Positions 52,629 through 60,787 of a stretch of DNA of 64,000 bases are shown here, in pieces; the stretch's first letter is position 1; each line of letters starts with the position of its first letter. The notes under the pieces were generated by a model, which worked only from the letters and a program-made list of their open reading frames with translations, searched no databases and had not been told where the DNA came from. The stretch comes from Streptomyces sp. NBC_00341 (lineage in GTDB: Bacteria > Actinomycetota > Actinomycetes > Streptomycetales > Streptomycetaceae): positions 5,084,001 through 5,148,000 of the forward strand of contig NZ_CP108002.1 of the NCBI RefSeq assembly GCF_041435055.1, written 5' to 3'. The position numbers and the translations under genes are program-made.

Positions 52629-53531
52629 TCACTCCGAGACGTCCCGCCCCACGATCTCCCGGGCCAGCGCCGCGAGATCGCCCAGTGCCGGATGGCCCGG
52701 CGCGTCCCGGCGGGCGAGCAGTACCGGCACGGTCGGCGCGTCGGTGAGCGGGCGGTAGGCGACACCGGCGTGCGGGTGCATCGCGGCGGTCGAGGCGGTG
52801 GAGACCCCCGCGCCCCGGCCCGCCGCGATGGCGGTCAGCCAGTCGTCGGTGTTGGCGACGGTGAGGGTGGCGGCGGGGCGCGCGGACGGTGGCCACAGGC
52901 CGGGGGTGGTGGTGCCGGAGACGGTGTTGAGGACGACGGTTCCGGTCGCCAGGTCCGCGAGCCGGAGCGCGGGGCGGGCGGCCAGTGGACCGTCGGCCGC
53001 CACGGCGGCGACCCGTTCCTCCTCGAAGAGGACCTCGGTGAGGAGGCCGGGCGCCTCGACCGGCCCGCGCAGCACCGCGGCATCGACCTCGCCACGGGTC
53101 AGCCCGGCCGTGCGGTCGTCGATCCGCAGGAGTTCGAGCGGGGTCTGCGGATAGCGCTCCTGCCAGTCGCGGAGCAGCGGTGTGGTGTACCGGCCGAACG
53201 CGGACCAGGCGTGCCCGAGCCGCAGCGGCCACCTGCGCAGCCCCTCCGGGTCGAGCGCCTCGTCGAACGCGGCCACGGCGGCGGCGGCCTTGTCGCGGAA
53301 GGCGACGCCCTCGGGGGTGAGGGCCAGGTGGTGGGTGGAGCGGTCGACGAGCCGGATGCCGAGGTGGCGCTCCAGGGCGGCGAGGGTGCGTGAGACGGCG
53401 GGCTGGGTGAGCCGGAGCCGGGCGGCGGCCCGGGTCACGCTCGACTCGTCGGCCACGGCGAGGAACGCGCGCAGATGACGGACCTCGACACCACGTCCGG
53501 CGCTCCGGCCCGCGCCTTGTCCTGTACTCAT
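52629..53531 (-). CDS. LysR family regulator, probably of the EamA gene
   Basis: 300 residues from the ATG at 53531. The N-terminal domain VRHLRAFLAVADESSVTRAA, ARLRLTQPAVSRTLAALERH, LGIRLVDRSTHHLALTPEG is a standard LysR helix-turn-helix. The effector domain follows (GYRHAW..TPLLRDWQERYP, ..AVLRGPVEAPGLLTEVLFE). It is divergent from an EamA transporter gene across TGCAC repeats, so activation of that gene by a small amino acid or metabolite is likely. No other LysR target is visible. Confidence 0.9.
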   Translation of the reverse strand: MSTGQGAGRSAGRGVEVRHLRAFLAVADESSVTRAAARLRLTQPAVSRTLAALERHLGIRLVDRSTHHLALTPEGVAFRDKAAAAVAAFDEALDPEGLRRWPLRLGHAWSAFGRYTTPLLRDWQERYPQTPLELLRIDDRTAGLTRGEVDAAVLRGPVEAPGLLTEVLFEEERVAAVAADGPLAARPALRLADLATGTVVLNTVSGTTTPGLWPPSARPAATLTVANTDDWLTAIAAGRGAGVSTASTAAMHPHAGVAYRPLTDAPTVPVLLARRDAPGHPALGDLAALAREIVGRDVSE

Positions 53532-53604
53532 GCGCCGGGAGCATAACGGGAGCCCAGTCGGCATTTCACGCGCCACGCGGAGGTGCCTACGGTAAGGGGA
53601 TGGG

Positions 53605-53656
53605 CTGCACGAGGTGAGTGCAGTATCTTCAATTGAGTAGTGCAGCATATTGCACT
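53605..53656. promoter_or_regulatory. LysR site cluster with TGCAC half-sites
   Basis: CTGCAC-N7-GTGCAG at 53605-53623 and AGTGCA-GCATAT-TGCACT at 53639-53656, both perfect palindromes, share the AGTGCA half-site 22 bp apart. They lie in the divergent gap, 39-90 bases before the EamA start. Confidence 0.6.
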
Positions 53657-53694
53657 TGTCTCGCATGCCGTGAACTAGGGAAGTCAGGCCACAG

Positions 53695-54690
53695 GTGAAC
53701 GACCAGGGCACCGCCGCAGAATCGGCCGCCGCCGTCGCCGTACCGGAGGCGGTCACCGCCCTCGGTGAGCCGGGCGGTCCGGCCCCCGCCGGAGGGCGCA
53801 GAGCCGCGCTCGCCCCGGTCGCGCTGGTGGTCGCGGGCGGCCTCTCCGTGCAGTTCGGCGCGGCGGTCGCGGTCCTGCTGATGCCGAAGGCCGGCGCCCT
53901 CGGAGTCGTCACGCTGCGCCTCGCCGCCGCCGCGCTCGTCCTGCTCGTCGTGTGCCGCCCCAAGCTGCGCGGCCACTCGCGCGCCGACTGGGGCACGGTG
54001 CTCGCCTTCGGCGTCGCGATGGGCGCCATGAACACGCTCTTCTATCAGGCCGCCGACCGCATCCCGCTCGGCGCGGCCGTCACGCTGGAGGTGCTGGGCC
54101 CGCTCGCCCTCTCGGTGTTCGCCTCGCGCCGCCTGGTCAACGTGGTCTGGGCGGGCCTCGCCCTGGGCGGGGTCCTGCTGCTCAGCGGCGGCGGCTTCGA
54201 CCGGCTCGATCCGGTGGGCGCCGCGTACGCGCTCGGCGCGGGTGCGATGTGGGCGGCGTACATCATCTTCAGCGCCCGCACCGGCCGCCGCTTCCCACAG
54301 GCCGACGGACTGGCCATGGCCATGGTGGTGGCCGCCCTGCTGTCGCTCCCGCTCGGCATCATGGAGTCCGGCTCGAAGCTCCTGGTGCCCAGCACGCTCG
54401 GACTGGGCGCGGCCGTCGCGGTGCTCAGCTCCGTCCTCCCGTACACCCTCGAACTCATGGCGCTGCGCAGACTGCCCGCCCCCACCTTCGCGATCCTGAT
54501 GAGCCTGGAACCCGCCATCGCGGCCACGGCCGGTTTCCTCATCCTCGACCAGGCGCTCTCCACCACGGACGCCCTGGCCATCGCCCTGGTCATCGGGGCG
54601 AGCATGGGCGCGGTACGCAGCCAGGTCAGGGGTCTGCGCAAGACCGACGGTCTGCGCAAGGCCAGCCGTCCGCGCAAGGCCGGCGGCTGA
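53695..54690 (+). CDS. EamA family (DMT superfamily) exporter, RhtA-like
   Basis: 331 residues from the GTG at 53695. Ten membrane helices in two repeats, as in EamA. Visible blocks: LVVAGGLSVQFGAAVAVLLM, GTVLAFGVAMGAMNTLFYQA, LGAAVTLEVLGPLALSVFAS, and PAPTFAILMSLEPAIAATAG. The ADRIPLGAAVTLEVLGPLA segment is typical of the RhtA/threonine-homoserine exporter branch. The tail is a short repeated, lysine-rich string (KTDGLRKASRPRKAGG). A divergent LysR probably activates it. It removes amino acids or similar metabolites from the cell. Confidence 0.9.
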   Translation: MNDQGTAAESAAAVAVPEAVTALGEPGGPAPAGGRRAALAPVALVVAGGLSVQFGAAVAVLLMPKAGALGVVTLRLAAAALVLLVVCRPKLRGHSRADWGTVLAFGVAMGAMNTLFYQAADRIPLGAAVTLEVLGPLALSVFASRRLVNVVWAGLALGGVLLLSGGGFDRLDPVGAAYALGAGAMWAAYIIFSARTGRRFPQADGLAMAMVVAALLSLPLGIMESGSKLLVPSTLGLGAAVAVLSSVLPYTLELMALRRLPAPTFAILMSLEPAIAATAGFLILDQALSTTDALAIALVIGASMGAVRSQVRGLRKTDGLRKASRPRKAGG

Positions 54691-54755
54691 CCCACCCTCG
54701 TCGGCGCCGCCGGTCGTCTCCGCGACATCCGGACGGTGCCTCCCGTGATCGTCCC

Positions 54756-54771
54756 CGGGGGATAACCCCCG
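54756..54771 (+). terminator. Small terminator after the EamA gene
   Basis: CGGGGG-ATAA-CCCCCG, six perfect pairs, 65 bases after the stop. Confidence 0.55.
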
Positions 54772-54892
54772 CCCGCTCACTGGCTTCAGTGCCACCGCCG
54801 ACAGGCGTGCCAGGCGGATTCTTCGGCCGGCTGCAGTTCCGAATGATGGGACCTACAAGCAGCCCGCACCTCAAGTCCCCGAAGGATCAGCC

Positions 54893-55852
54893 ATGTCGCG
54901 CACTTCCCCGAACCGGTCCACGTACCGCGCTCTTTCGGCTCTCGCCCTGCTGACCCTGACCGCCGGGGCCGTCACGGCCTGCGGCGGGAACGACCGGGCC
55001 CCCGAGCACTCCGCCTCGCACCCGGCGAAGCCCGCGGCCTCGCACCAGGCCAAGGCGTCCGCCTCGCCCGCAGCCGACCGGGCGGGCGCATCGAAGCTGC
55101 GCATGATCACCAACGACGGTCACCGCGTGGCCTTCCACGTCACGCAGGGCAACGGCCGCACGATCGTCCTGGACTCGGGCGGCGGCGAGGACTCCTCCTA
55201 CTGGAACGACCTCGTCCCCAAGCTCCACGCGGACACGGGCGCCACCGTCATCACGTACGACCGGCCCGGTCTCGGCAAGAGCGAGGTCGTGCCCGGCCCG
55301 TGGAAGGTGGAGAGCGCGGTCAGCGACCTCAAGGCGGGGCTCGATCAGCTGGGTGTCAACCGGAACGTGACCCTGGTGTCCCACTCCCAGGCCGGGGAGA
55401 TCGCGAACTACTTCGCCAAGGAGAATCCGAGGATGCTCTCCGGCGCCGTCCTGGTCGACGCCAATCTGCCCCCGCTCTTCACGGACGAGGAGATCGCCCG
55501 TCTCGTGGCGGCGAGCCAGCCGCAGGTCGACGCCGCGAAGAAGGACCCCGACGAGCCGCGGAACCGTCAGCTCCTCGCCACCGCCGAGAACTACGTCCCG
55601 GCGCACCGGGCCTACCACAAGGTGGCCTGGCCGGACTCCGTACCGGCCACGGTCATCGTCTCGGAGAAGACCCCGCTCGAAGCGTCCCCCGTGGACGCCC
55701 AGCGCTGGCGCGACGCCGCGACCCTGTTCGCCAAGAGCGGGCCCGACCGGACGCTCGTCACCGCCAAGGGCAGTTCCCACGACGTCCCCAAGGACCGTCC
55801 CGACCTCGTGCTCAAGGAGATCGAGGGCATGGTCGCCACACCGGCCGGCTGA
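54893..55852 (+). CDS. Lipoprotein alpha/beta hydrolase
   Basis: 319 residues. Signal peptide with lipobox VTAC, lipid Cys30; an Ala/Ser/His/Lys linker follows (to ~65). The hydrolase is at ~66-319: TIVLDSGGGEDSSYW (oxyanion loop), VITYDRPGLGKSE, nucleophile in VSHSQAGEIANYF (SxSxA rather than GxSxG), an acid near VIVSEKTP, and the His in GSSHDVPKDRPD. Surface-bound esterase-type enzyme; the SHSQA elbow is unusual but still places Ser correctly. Converges on a fossil response regulator and a membrane gene. Confidence 0.88.
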   Translation: MSRTSPNRSTYRALSALALLTLTAGAVTACGGNDRAPEHSASHPAKPAASHQAKASASPAADRAGASKLRMITNDGHRVAFHVTQGNGRTIVLDSGGGEDSSYWNDLVPKLHADTGATVITYDRPGLGKSEVVPGPWKVESAVSDLKAGLDQLGVNRNVTLVSHSQAGEIANYFAKENPRMLSGAVLVDANLPPLFTDEEIARLVAASQPQVDAAKKDPDEPRNRQLLATAENYVPAHRAYHKVAWPDSVPATVIVSEKTPLEASPVDAQRWRDAATLFAKSGPDRTLVTAKGSSHDVPKDRPDLVLKEIEGMVATPAG

Positions 55853-55924
55853 ACAGCGGCTTCGACGGACGGCGGCCAAGGCCTCGCGCACGGCGGCCCG
55901 GTCGTCGGCGACGGCCACCCTCAC
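55853..55924 (-). pseudogene. Fossil N-terminus of a response regulator
   Basis: On the minus strand, GTG at 55924 reads MRVAVADDRAAVREALAAVR then RSRCS before running antisense into the hydrolase gene. The start is the classic NarL/LuxR-type receiver opening (VRVLVADDQ..VREGL), with the paired Asp in VADD. No receiver domain follows. It directly trails the membrane-protein gene, whose stop lies at 55927. I read it as a truncated response regulator left by a deletion. Chance similarity is possible because the stretch is short. Confidence 0.5.
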
Positions 55925-55926
55925 GG

Positions 55927-56469
55927 TCAGGCCGTACGGTCGAGAGCGGGCGCGGGCCGCGTCGCCGTACCGGCGGCACCGGTCCGGTCGACCATCCGGC
56001 TCCGGACGAAGATCGTGGCGAGCCGCGTGATGACCTCGGTGAGCGCCATCAGGACGAAGGCGGCGACCCAGGCCTGATCCGTGGTGATGTGGTGGGCGAT
56101 GCTGAACCGTGCCACGTTGTCGGCGCCGCCGTGCGAGACCCAGATCTGGAAGCCCATGCGGGCGCCCATGCCGAGCACCCACAGGACCGCGGAGACCACG
56201 CCGGCCTTGATCAGCAGGTGTTCGCCCACGGCCCGGACCCGGGTGTAGACGCCGCCCGCGATGCCGAGGGCCGCGCCGACGGCCATCAGCGCGCCGATCA
56301 GCACCAGGTCGTTGCCCGCGGTGGGCACGCTGTCGAGGTAGGAGTGCGCCACGAAGGCCACGATCCCCAGCGGGATCAGGAAGGTCTTGAGGTCCAGTCG
56401 GCCTTCCCGCAGCTGCCGGAAGACGACCAGGACGAGGGCGATGTCGGTGATCCAGTCGGTGGTTGTCAT
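55927..56469 (-). CDS. Four-helix membrane protein of unknown function
   Basis: 180 residues from the ATG at 56469. Hydrophobic helices at about 7-20, 31-45, 56-75, 85-105 and 130-150 (ITDIALVLVVFRQL, TFLIPLGIVAFVAHSYLD, LIGALMAVGAALGIAGGV, LIKAGVVSAVLWVLGMG, AWVAAFVLMALTEVITRLAT), so four or five passes. Streptomyces often carry such proteins beside two-component systems, and a response-regulator remnant indeed follows. I do not recognise the family. The divergent partner is the TIGR03084 operon. Confidence 0.75.
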   Translation of the reverse strand: MTTTDWITDIALVLVVFRQLREGRLDLKTFLIPLGIVAFVAHSYLDSVPTAGNDLVLIGALMAVGAALGIAGGVYTRVRAVGEHLLIKAGVVSAVLWVLGMGARMGFQIWVSHGGADNVARFSIAHHITTDQAWVAAFVLMALTEVITRLATIFVRSRMVDRTGAAGTATRPAPALDRTA

Positions 56470-56569
56470 GCCCTCAAGACTGCTGTCGCGCGGTCTCTCG
56501 CACCTGGACCCATGGGTGGAACGACAGGTGGAGATCGGCGGCCGGAACGGGCGATGACCTGATCCGAAA

Positions 56570-56596
56570 AAACAATGCAAGCACGCTTGATTGTTT
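56570..56596. promoter_or_regulatory. Operator of the acyl-CoA operon (TetR-type palindrome)
   Basis: AAACAAT-G-CAAGC-AC-GCTTG-ATTGTTT: twelve pairs with one bulged G. The core CAAGC-N2-GCTTG resembles operators of TetR regulators for acyl-CoA and steroid catabolism (the KstR2 type, in my memory AAGCAAG-N2-CTTGCTT). It lies 55 bases before the TIGR03084 start. No TetR gene for it is in the window. Confidence 0.6.
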
Positions 56597-56650
56597 TCTG
56601 TTCCGCTGGCAGGCTCCGGGACACACCGCCACGCCCCGAGGGAGCGCACC

Positions 56651-57478
56651 GTGTCCGACACCTCAGCCGTGCTCGACGATCTGCGCAGCGAGAGCGAGGA
56701 ACTCGACCTGCTGGTAGCCGGGTTGAGCGCCCCGCAGTGGGCGGGCGCGACGCCCGCCGCAGGGTGGACCGTCGCCCACCAGGTGGCCCACCTGAGCTGG
56801 ACCGACGAGGTGGCGCTGCTCTCCGTCACCGAACCGGAGCGGTTCGGGGAGGAGGTCGCGAGGGCGATGCGGGACCCGGAGGGCTTCGTCGACGAGGCCG
56901 CCGACGAGGTCGTGGCCGCGTACGCGCCGCCTGCCCTGCTGACCCACTGGCGCGACGGGCGGCAGCGGCTCCAGGAGGCCCTGCGGGCGGCCCCGGCCGG
57001 GACCCGGATTCCCTGGTACGGGCCGCCCATGAGCGTCGCCTCGATGGCGACCGCGCGCCTCATGGAGACCTGGGCGCACGGCCAGGACGTGGCCGACGCG
57101 GTCGGCGTCACCCGCACCCCCACCGCCCGGCTGCGGCACGTGGCGCGGATCGGGACGCGTGCCCGCGACTACGCGTTCCTCGTCCGGGGGATGAAGGCGC
57201 CCACGGAGGAGTTCCGGGTGGAACTGAAGGGACCTGACGGCGAGTTGATCGCGTACGGGCCCGAGGGCGCCGCCCAGCGGGTCACCGGGCCGCTGCACGA
57301 CTTCTGCCTGCTCGTCACCCAGCGCGCCCACCGCGACGACCTCGCCGTACGGGCCGAGGGGCCCGACGCCGACACCTGGCTGGGCATCGCGCAGGCCTTC
57401 GCCGGGCCCGCCGGTCCGGGGCGCGCCCCGAAGGACGGTTCCGCCGGTCCGGGGCGCGCACCCCGGGCGGACCGATGA
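56651..57478 (+). CDS. TIGR03084 family protein (mycothiol-dependent isomerase fold)
   Basis: 275 residues from the GTG at 56651 (GGGAG upstream). DinB-like maleylpyruvate-isomerase fold; the metal ligands should be the His/His pairs in TVAHQVAHLSWTDE and METWAHGQDVAD. The family (TIGR03084) is typical of actinobacteria and often starts operons like this one. It might use mycothiol as cofactor for an enoyl/acyl-CoA step; this is not shown. The tail carries two copies of AGPGRAP-type repeats (57410-57459). ATGA overlap with the AtuA gene. First gene of a five-gene operon. Confidence 0.88.
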   Translation: MSDTSAVLDDLRSESEELDLLVAGLSAPQWAGATPAAGWTVAHQVAHLSWTDEVALLSVTEPERFGEEVARAMRDPEGFVDEAADEVVAAYAPPALLTHWRDGRQRLQEALRAAPAGTRIPWYGPPMSVASMATARLMETWAHGQDVADAVGVTRTPTARLRHVARIGTRARDYAFLVRGMKAPTEEFRVELKGPDGELIAYGPEGAAQRVTGPLHDFCLLVTQRAHRDDLAVRAEGPDADTWLGIAQAFAGPAGPGRAPKDGSAGPGRAPRADR

Positions 57479-59181
57479 CCGAGCCGCTGCGGATCGGCAA
57501 CGCCTCCGGGTTCTACGGCGACCGCTTCGACGCCGTGCGCGAGATGCTCACCGGCGGCCCCCTCGACGTCCTGACCGGCGACTACCTGGCAGAGCTGACC
57601 ATGCTCATCCTCGGCCGCAGCCGCCTCAAGGACCCCTCGCGCGGCTACGCCACCACCTTCCTGCGCCAGCTGGAGGAGGGCCTCGGGCTCGCCCACCAGC
57701 GCGGGGTGAAGATCGTCGCCAACGCGGGCGGCCTCAACCCGGCCGGACTGGCGGACGCCGTACGCGAGTTGGCCGACAAGGTGGGCGTTCCGGTGCGCGT
57801 CGCCCACGTCGAGGGCGACAGCCTTCCGGTGCCCGACGGGTACCTCACCGCCAACGCCTACCTCGGCGGCGCGGGCATCGCCGCCTGTCTGCGGGCCGGT
57901 GCCGACGTCGTCGTCACCGGGCGGGTCACCGACGCGGCCCTCGTCACCGGGCCCGCCGCCGCCCACTTCGGCTGGGGGCCAGAGGACCACGACGCGCTCG
58001 CCGGAGCCGTCGTCGCCGGGCACGTGCTGGAGTGCGGTACGCAGGCGACCGGCGGGAACTACTCCTTCTTCCGCGACCACGACATCCGCCGCCCCGGCTT
58101 CCCCGTCGCGGAGATCCACGCGGACGGCACCTCCGTCATCACCAAGCACGACGGCACCGGCGGCGTCGTCGACCTCGGGACCGTCACCGCCCAACTCCTC
58201 TACGAGACCGGCGGCCCCCGGTACGCGGGACCCGACGTCACCGCCCGGCTCGACACCGTACGGCTGGCCCCCGACGGCCCCGACCGGGTCAGGATCTCCG
58301 GGGTGCGGGGGGAGGCCCCGCCGCCCACCCTCAAGGCCGGGCTCACCCGGCTGGGCGGCTGGCGCAACGAGGTCGTCTTCGTCCTCACCGGTCTCGACAT
58401 CGAGGCCAAGGAGCGCCTGCTGAGGGACCAGATCGCGGACGCGTTCGACCGCGCCGGACACCGGCCGGCCGAGGTGCGGTGGGAGTCGGCCCGCACGGAC
58501 CGGGCCGACGCCGCGACCGAGGAGACCGCGAGCGCCCTGCTCCGGCTCGTCGTCCGCGACCAGGACCCGGACGCCGTCGGGCGGGCCCTGTCCGGCGCCG
58601 CGATCGAGCTGGCCCTCGGCAGCTACCCCGGCTTCCACGTCACCGCCCCGCCCGGAAAGGGCGCGCCCTACGGGGTGTTCGAGGCCCGGTACGTACCGGC
58701 CGGGGACGTCACGCACCTCGCCGTGCTGCCGGACGGGCGGCGCGAGACGCAGGAACCGCCCGCCCGGACGCGCCCTCTCGCGGACGCCGAACAGCCGCCG
58801 CTGCCGGCCCCGTTGGACGCGGGACCCACCCGCAGCGCCCCCCTCGGGCTCGTCGCGGGCGCCCGCAGCGGCGACAAGGGCGGGGACGCGAACGTAGGGG
58901 TGTGGGTACGGAGCGACGAGGCGTGGCAATGGCTGGCCCACGCACTCACCGTCGAGCGCTTCCGCGAACTCCTTCCGGAGACCGCCCCGCTCACCGTCGT
59001 ACGCCATGTCCTGCCGAACCTGCGCGCCCTGAACTTCACCGTCCACGGGCTGCTCGGTGAGGGCGTCGCCGCCCAGCACCGCTTCGACCCGCAGGCCAAG
59101 GCGCTGGGGGAGTGGCTCCGCTCCCGCCACCTGGAGATACCCGCAGCATTGCTGGACAGCGCACCGGAGGTGCACGCATGA
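57475..59181 (+). CDS. AtuA-family protein (acyclic terpene utilisation, DUF1446)
   Basis: 568 residues. N-terminal block LRIGNASGFYGDRFDAVREM and GDYLAELTMLILGRSRLKDP match the AtuA/DUF1446 family, as do VVTGRVTDAALVTGPAAAHF and KHDGTGGVVDLGTVTAQLLY. In Pseudomonas, AtuA is needed for citronellol/geraniol breakdown, with a carboxylase (AtuC/F); the reaction of AtuA is unknown. The C-terminal ~130 residues (GLVAGARSGDKGGDANVGVW) form the second domain often present. Starts by ATGA overlap and ends with ATGA overlap into the carboxylase gene. Confidence 0.9.
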   Translation: MTEPLRIGNASGFYGDRFDAVREMLTGGPLDVLTGDYLAELTMLILGRSRLKDPSRGYATTFLRQLEEGLGLAHQRGVKIVANAGGLNPAGLADAVRELADKVGVPVRVAHVEGDSLPVPDGYLTANAYLGGAGIAACLRAGADVVVTGRVTDAALVTGPAAAHFGWGPEDHDALAGAVVAGHVLECGTQATGGNYSFFRDHDIRRPGFPVAEIHADGTSVITKHDGTGGVVDLGTVTAQLLYETGGPRYAGPDVTARLDTVRLAPDGPDRVRISGVRGEAPPPTLKAGLTRLGGWRNEVVFVLTGLDIEAKERLLRDQIADAFDRAGHRPAEVRWESARTDRADAATEETASALLRLVVRDQDPDAVGRALSGAAIELALGSYPGFHVTAPPGKGAPYGVFEARYVPAGDVTHLAVLPDGRRETQEPPARTRPLADAEQPPLPAPLDAGPTRSAPLGLVAGARSGDKGGDANVGVWVRSDEAWQWLAHALTVERFRELLPETAPLTVVRHVLPNLRALNFTVHGLLGEGVAAQHRFDPQAKALGEWLRSRHLEIPAALLDSAPEVHA

Positions 59182-60776
59182 CCGTCCTGCCCACCGGGCT
59201 CGACACCGCGAGCCCCGAATACGCCGCGAACCGGGCGGCGATGCTCGACAAGCTCACCGACCTCGACGCCGCGCACGCCAAGGCGCTGGAGGGCGGCGGC
59301 GAGAAGTACGTCGAGCGGCACCGCTCGCGCGGCAAGCTGCTGGCCCGCGAGCGCATCGAACTGCTGGTGGACCGGGACACCCCGTTCCTGGAGCTGTCGC
59401 CGCTGGCCGCCTGGGGCAGCGATTACGCGGTCGGCGCCTCGCTCGTCACCGGGATCGGCGTGGTCGAGGGCGTCGAGTGCCTGATCACCGCCAACGACCC
59501 GACCGTCCGCGGCGGCGCCTCCAACCCCTGGACGCTGAAGAAGGCCCTGCGTGCCAACGAGATCGCCTTCGCCAACCGGCTGCCCACCATCAGCCTGGTG
59601 GAGTCGGGCGGGGCCGACCTCCCCTCCCAGAAGGAGATCTTCATCCCCGGCGGCGCGCTCTTCCGCGACCTCACCCGCCTCTCCGCCGCCGGTATCCCGA
59701 CCGTGGCGGTCGTCTTCGGGAACTCCACGGCGGGCGGGGCGTACGTACCCGGCATGTCCGACCACACCGTGATGATCAAGGAGCGGTCCAAGGTCTTCCT
59801 CGGCGGCCCGCCGCTGGTGAAGATGGCGACCGGCGAGGAGAGCGACGACGAATCGCTCGGCGGCGCCGAGATGCACGCCCGCACCTCCGGCCTCGCCGAC
59901 CACTTCGCCGCCGACGAGCAGGACGCGCTGCGCCAGGCCCGCCGGATCGTCGCCCGCCTCAACTGGCGCAAGGCACACCCCGATCCGGGTCCAGCGGAGC
60001 CGCCCAAGTACGACCAGGACGAGCTGATCGGCATCGTCCCCGGCGACCTGAAGGTGCCCTTCGACCCGCGCGAGGTCATCGCCCGGCTGGTCGACGGCTC
60101 GGACTTCGACGCGTTCAAGCCGCTCTACGGGACCAGCCTGGTCACCGGCTGGGCCCGGCTGCACGGCTACCCCGTCGGCATCCTGGCCAACGCGCAGGGC
60201 GTGCTGTTCAGCGAGGAGTCGCAGAAGGCGGCGCAGTTCATCCAGCTCGCCAACCAGCGCGACATCCCGCTCCTCTTCCTGCACAACACCACCGGCTACA
60301 TGGTCGGCAAGGAGTACGAGCAGGGCGGCATCATCAAGCACGGCGCGATGATGATCAACGCGGTGTCCAACTCCAAGGTCCCGCACCTGTCCGTCCTGAT
60401 GGGCGCCTCCTACGGCGCCGGGCACTACGGCATGTGCGGCCGGGCCTACGACCCGCGCTTCCTGTTCGCCTGGCCCGGCAGCAAGTCCGCCGTCATGGGC
60501 CCGCAGCAGCTGGCCGGGGTGCTCTCCATCGTCGCCCGCGCTTCGGCAGCCGCGAAGGGGCGCCCTTACGACGACGAGGCGGACGCCGGACTGCGCGCCA
60601 TGGTCGAGCAGCAGATCGAGTCCGAGTCCCTGCCGATGTTCCTGTCCGGGCGGCTGTACGACGACGGGGTCATCGACCCGCGCGACACCAGGACCGTCCT
60701 CGGGATGTGCCTCTCCGCCATCCACACCGCACCGGTCGAGGGCGCCCGCGGCGGCTTCGGCATCTTCCGGATGTGA
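59178..60776 (+). CDS. Acyl-CoA carboxylase beta subunit (MCC/GCC-like)
   Basis: 532 residues from the ATG at 59178, overlapping the previous stop. Carboxyltransferase that moves CO2 from biotin to an acyl-CoA. Blocks: RHRSRGKLLARERIELLVD, GGASNPWTLKKALRANEIA, GNSTAGGAYVPGMSDHTVM and ASYGAGHYGMCGRAYDPRF. The GHYGMCGRAYDPRFLF stretch is like methylcrotonyl- and geranyl-CoA carboxylases, not like propionyl/acetyl types. Works with the alpha subunit encoded next. Exact substrate (methylcrotonyl, geranyl or another branched CoA) is open. Confidence 0.93.
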   Translation: MTVLPTGLDTASPEYAANRAAMLDKLTDLDAAHAKALEGGGEKYVERHRSRGKLLARERIELLVDRDTPFLELSPLAAWGSDYAVGASLVTGIGVVEGVECLITANDPTVRGGASNPWTLKKALRANEIAFANRLPTISLVESGGADLPSQKEIFIPGGALFRDLTRLSAAGIPTVAVVFGNSTAGGAYVPGMSDHTVMIKERSKVFLGGPPLVKMATGEESDDESLGGAEMHARTSGLADHFAADEQDALRQARRIVARLNWRKAHPDPGPAEPPKYDQDELIGIVPGDLKVPFDPREVIARLVDGSDFDAFKPLYGTSLVTGWARLHGYPVGILANAQGVLFSEESQKAAQFIQLANQRDIPLLFLHNTTGYMVGKEYEQGGIIKHGAMMINAVSNSKVPHLSVLMGASYGAGHYGMCGRAYDPRFLFAWPGSKSAVMGPQQLAGVLSIVARASAAAKGRPYDDEADAGLRAMVEQQIESESLPMFLSGRLYDDGVIDPRDTRTVLGMCLSAIHTAPVEGARGGFGIFRM

Positions 60777-60787
60777 GAGGAACCGAC

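Noticed and set aside
53695..53760. An ATG nearer the first helix as the EamA start
   Set aside because: The next in-frame ATG falls inside the transporter at the second helix; the GTG at 53695 keeps the full ten-helix protein.
57410..57459. 17-bp direct repeat near the end of the TIGR03084 gene
   Set aside because: It encodes a duplicated AGPGRAP tail; a small in-frame slippage product without further sign of function.
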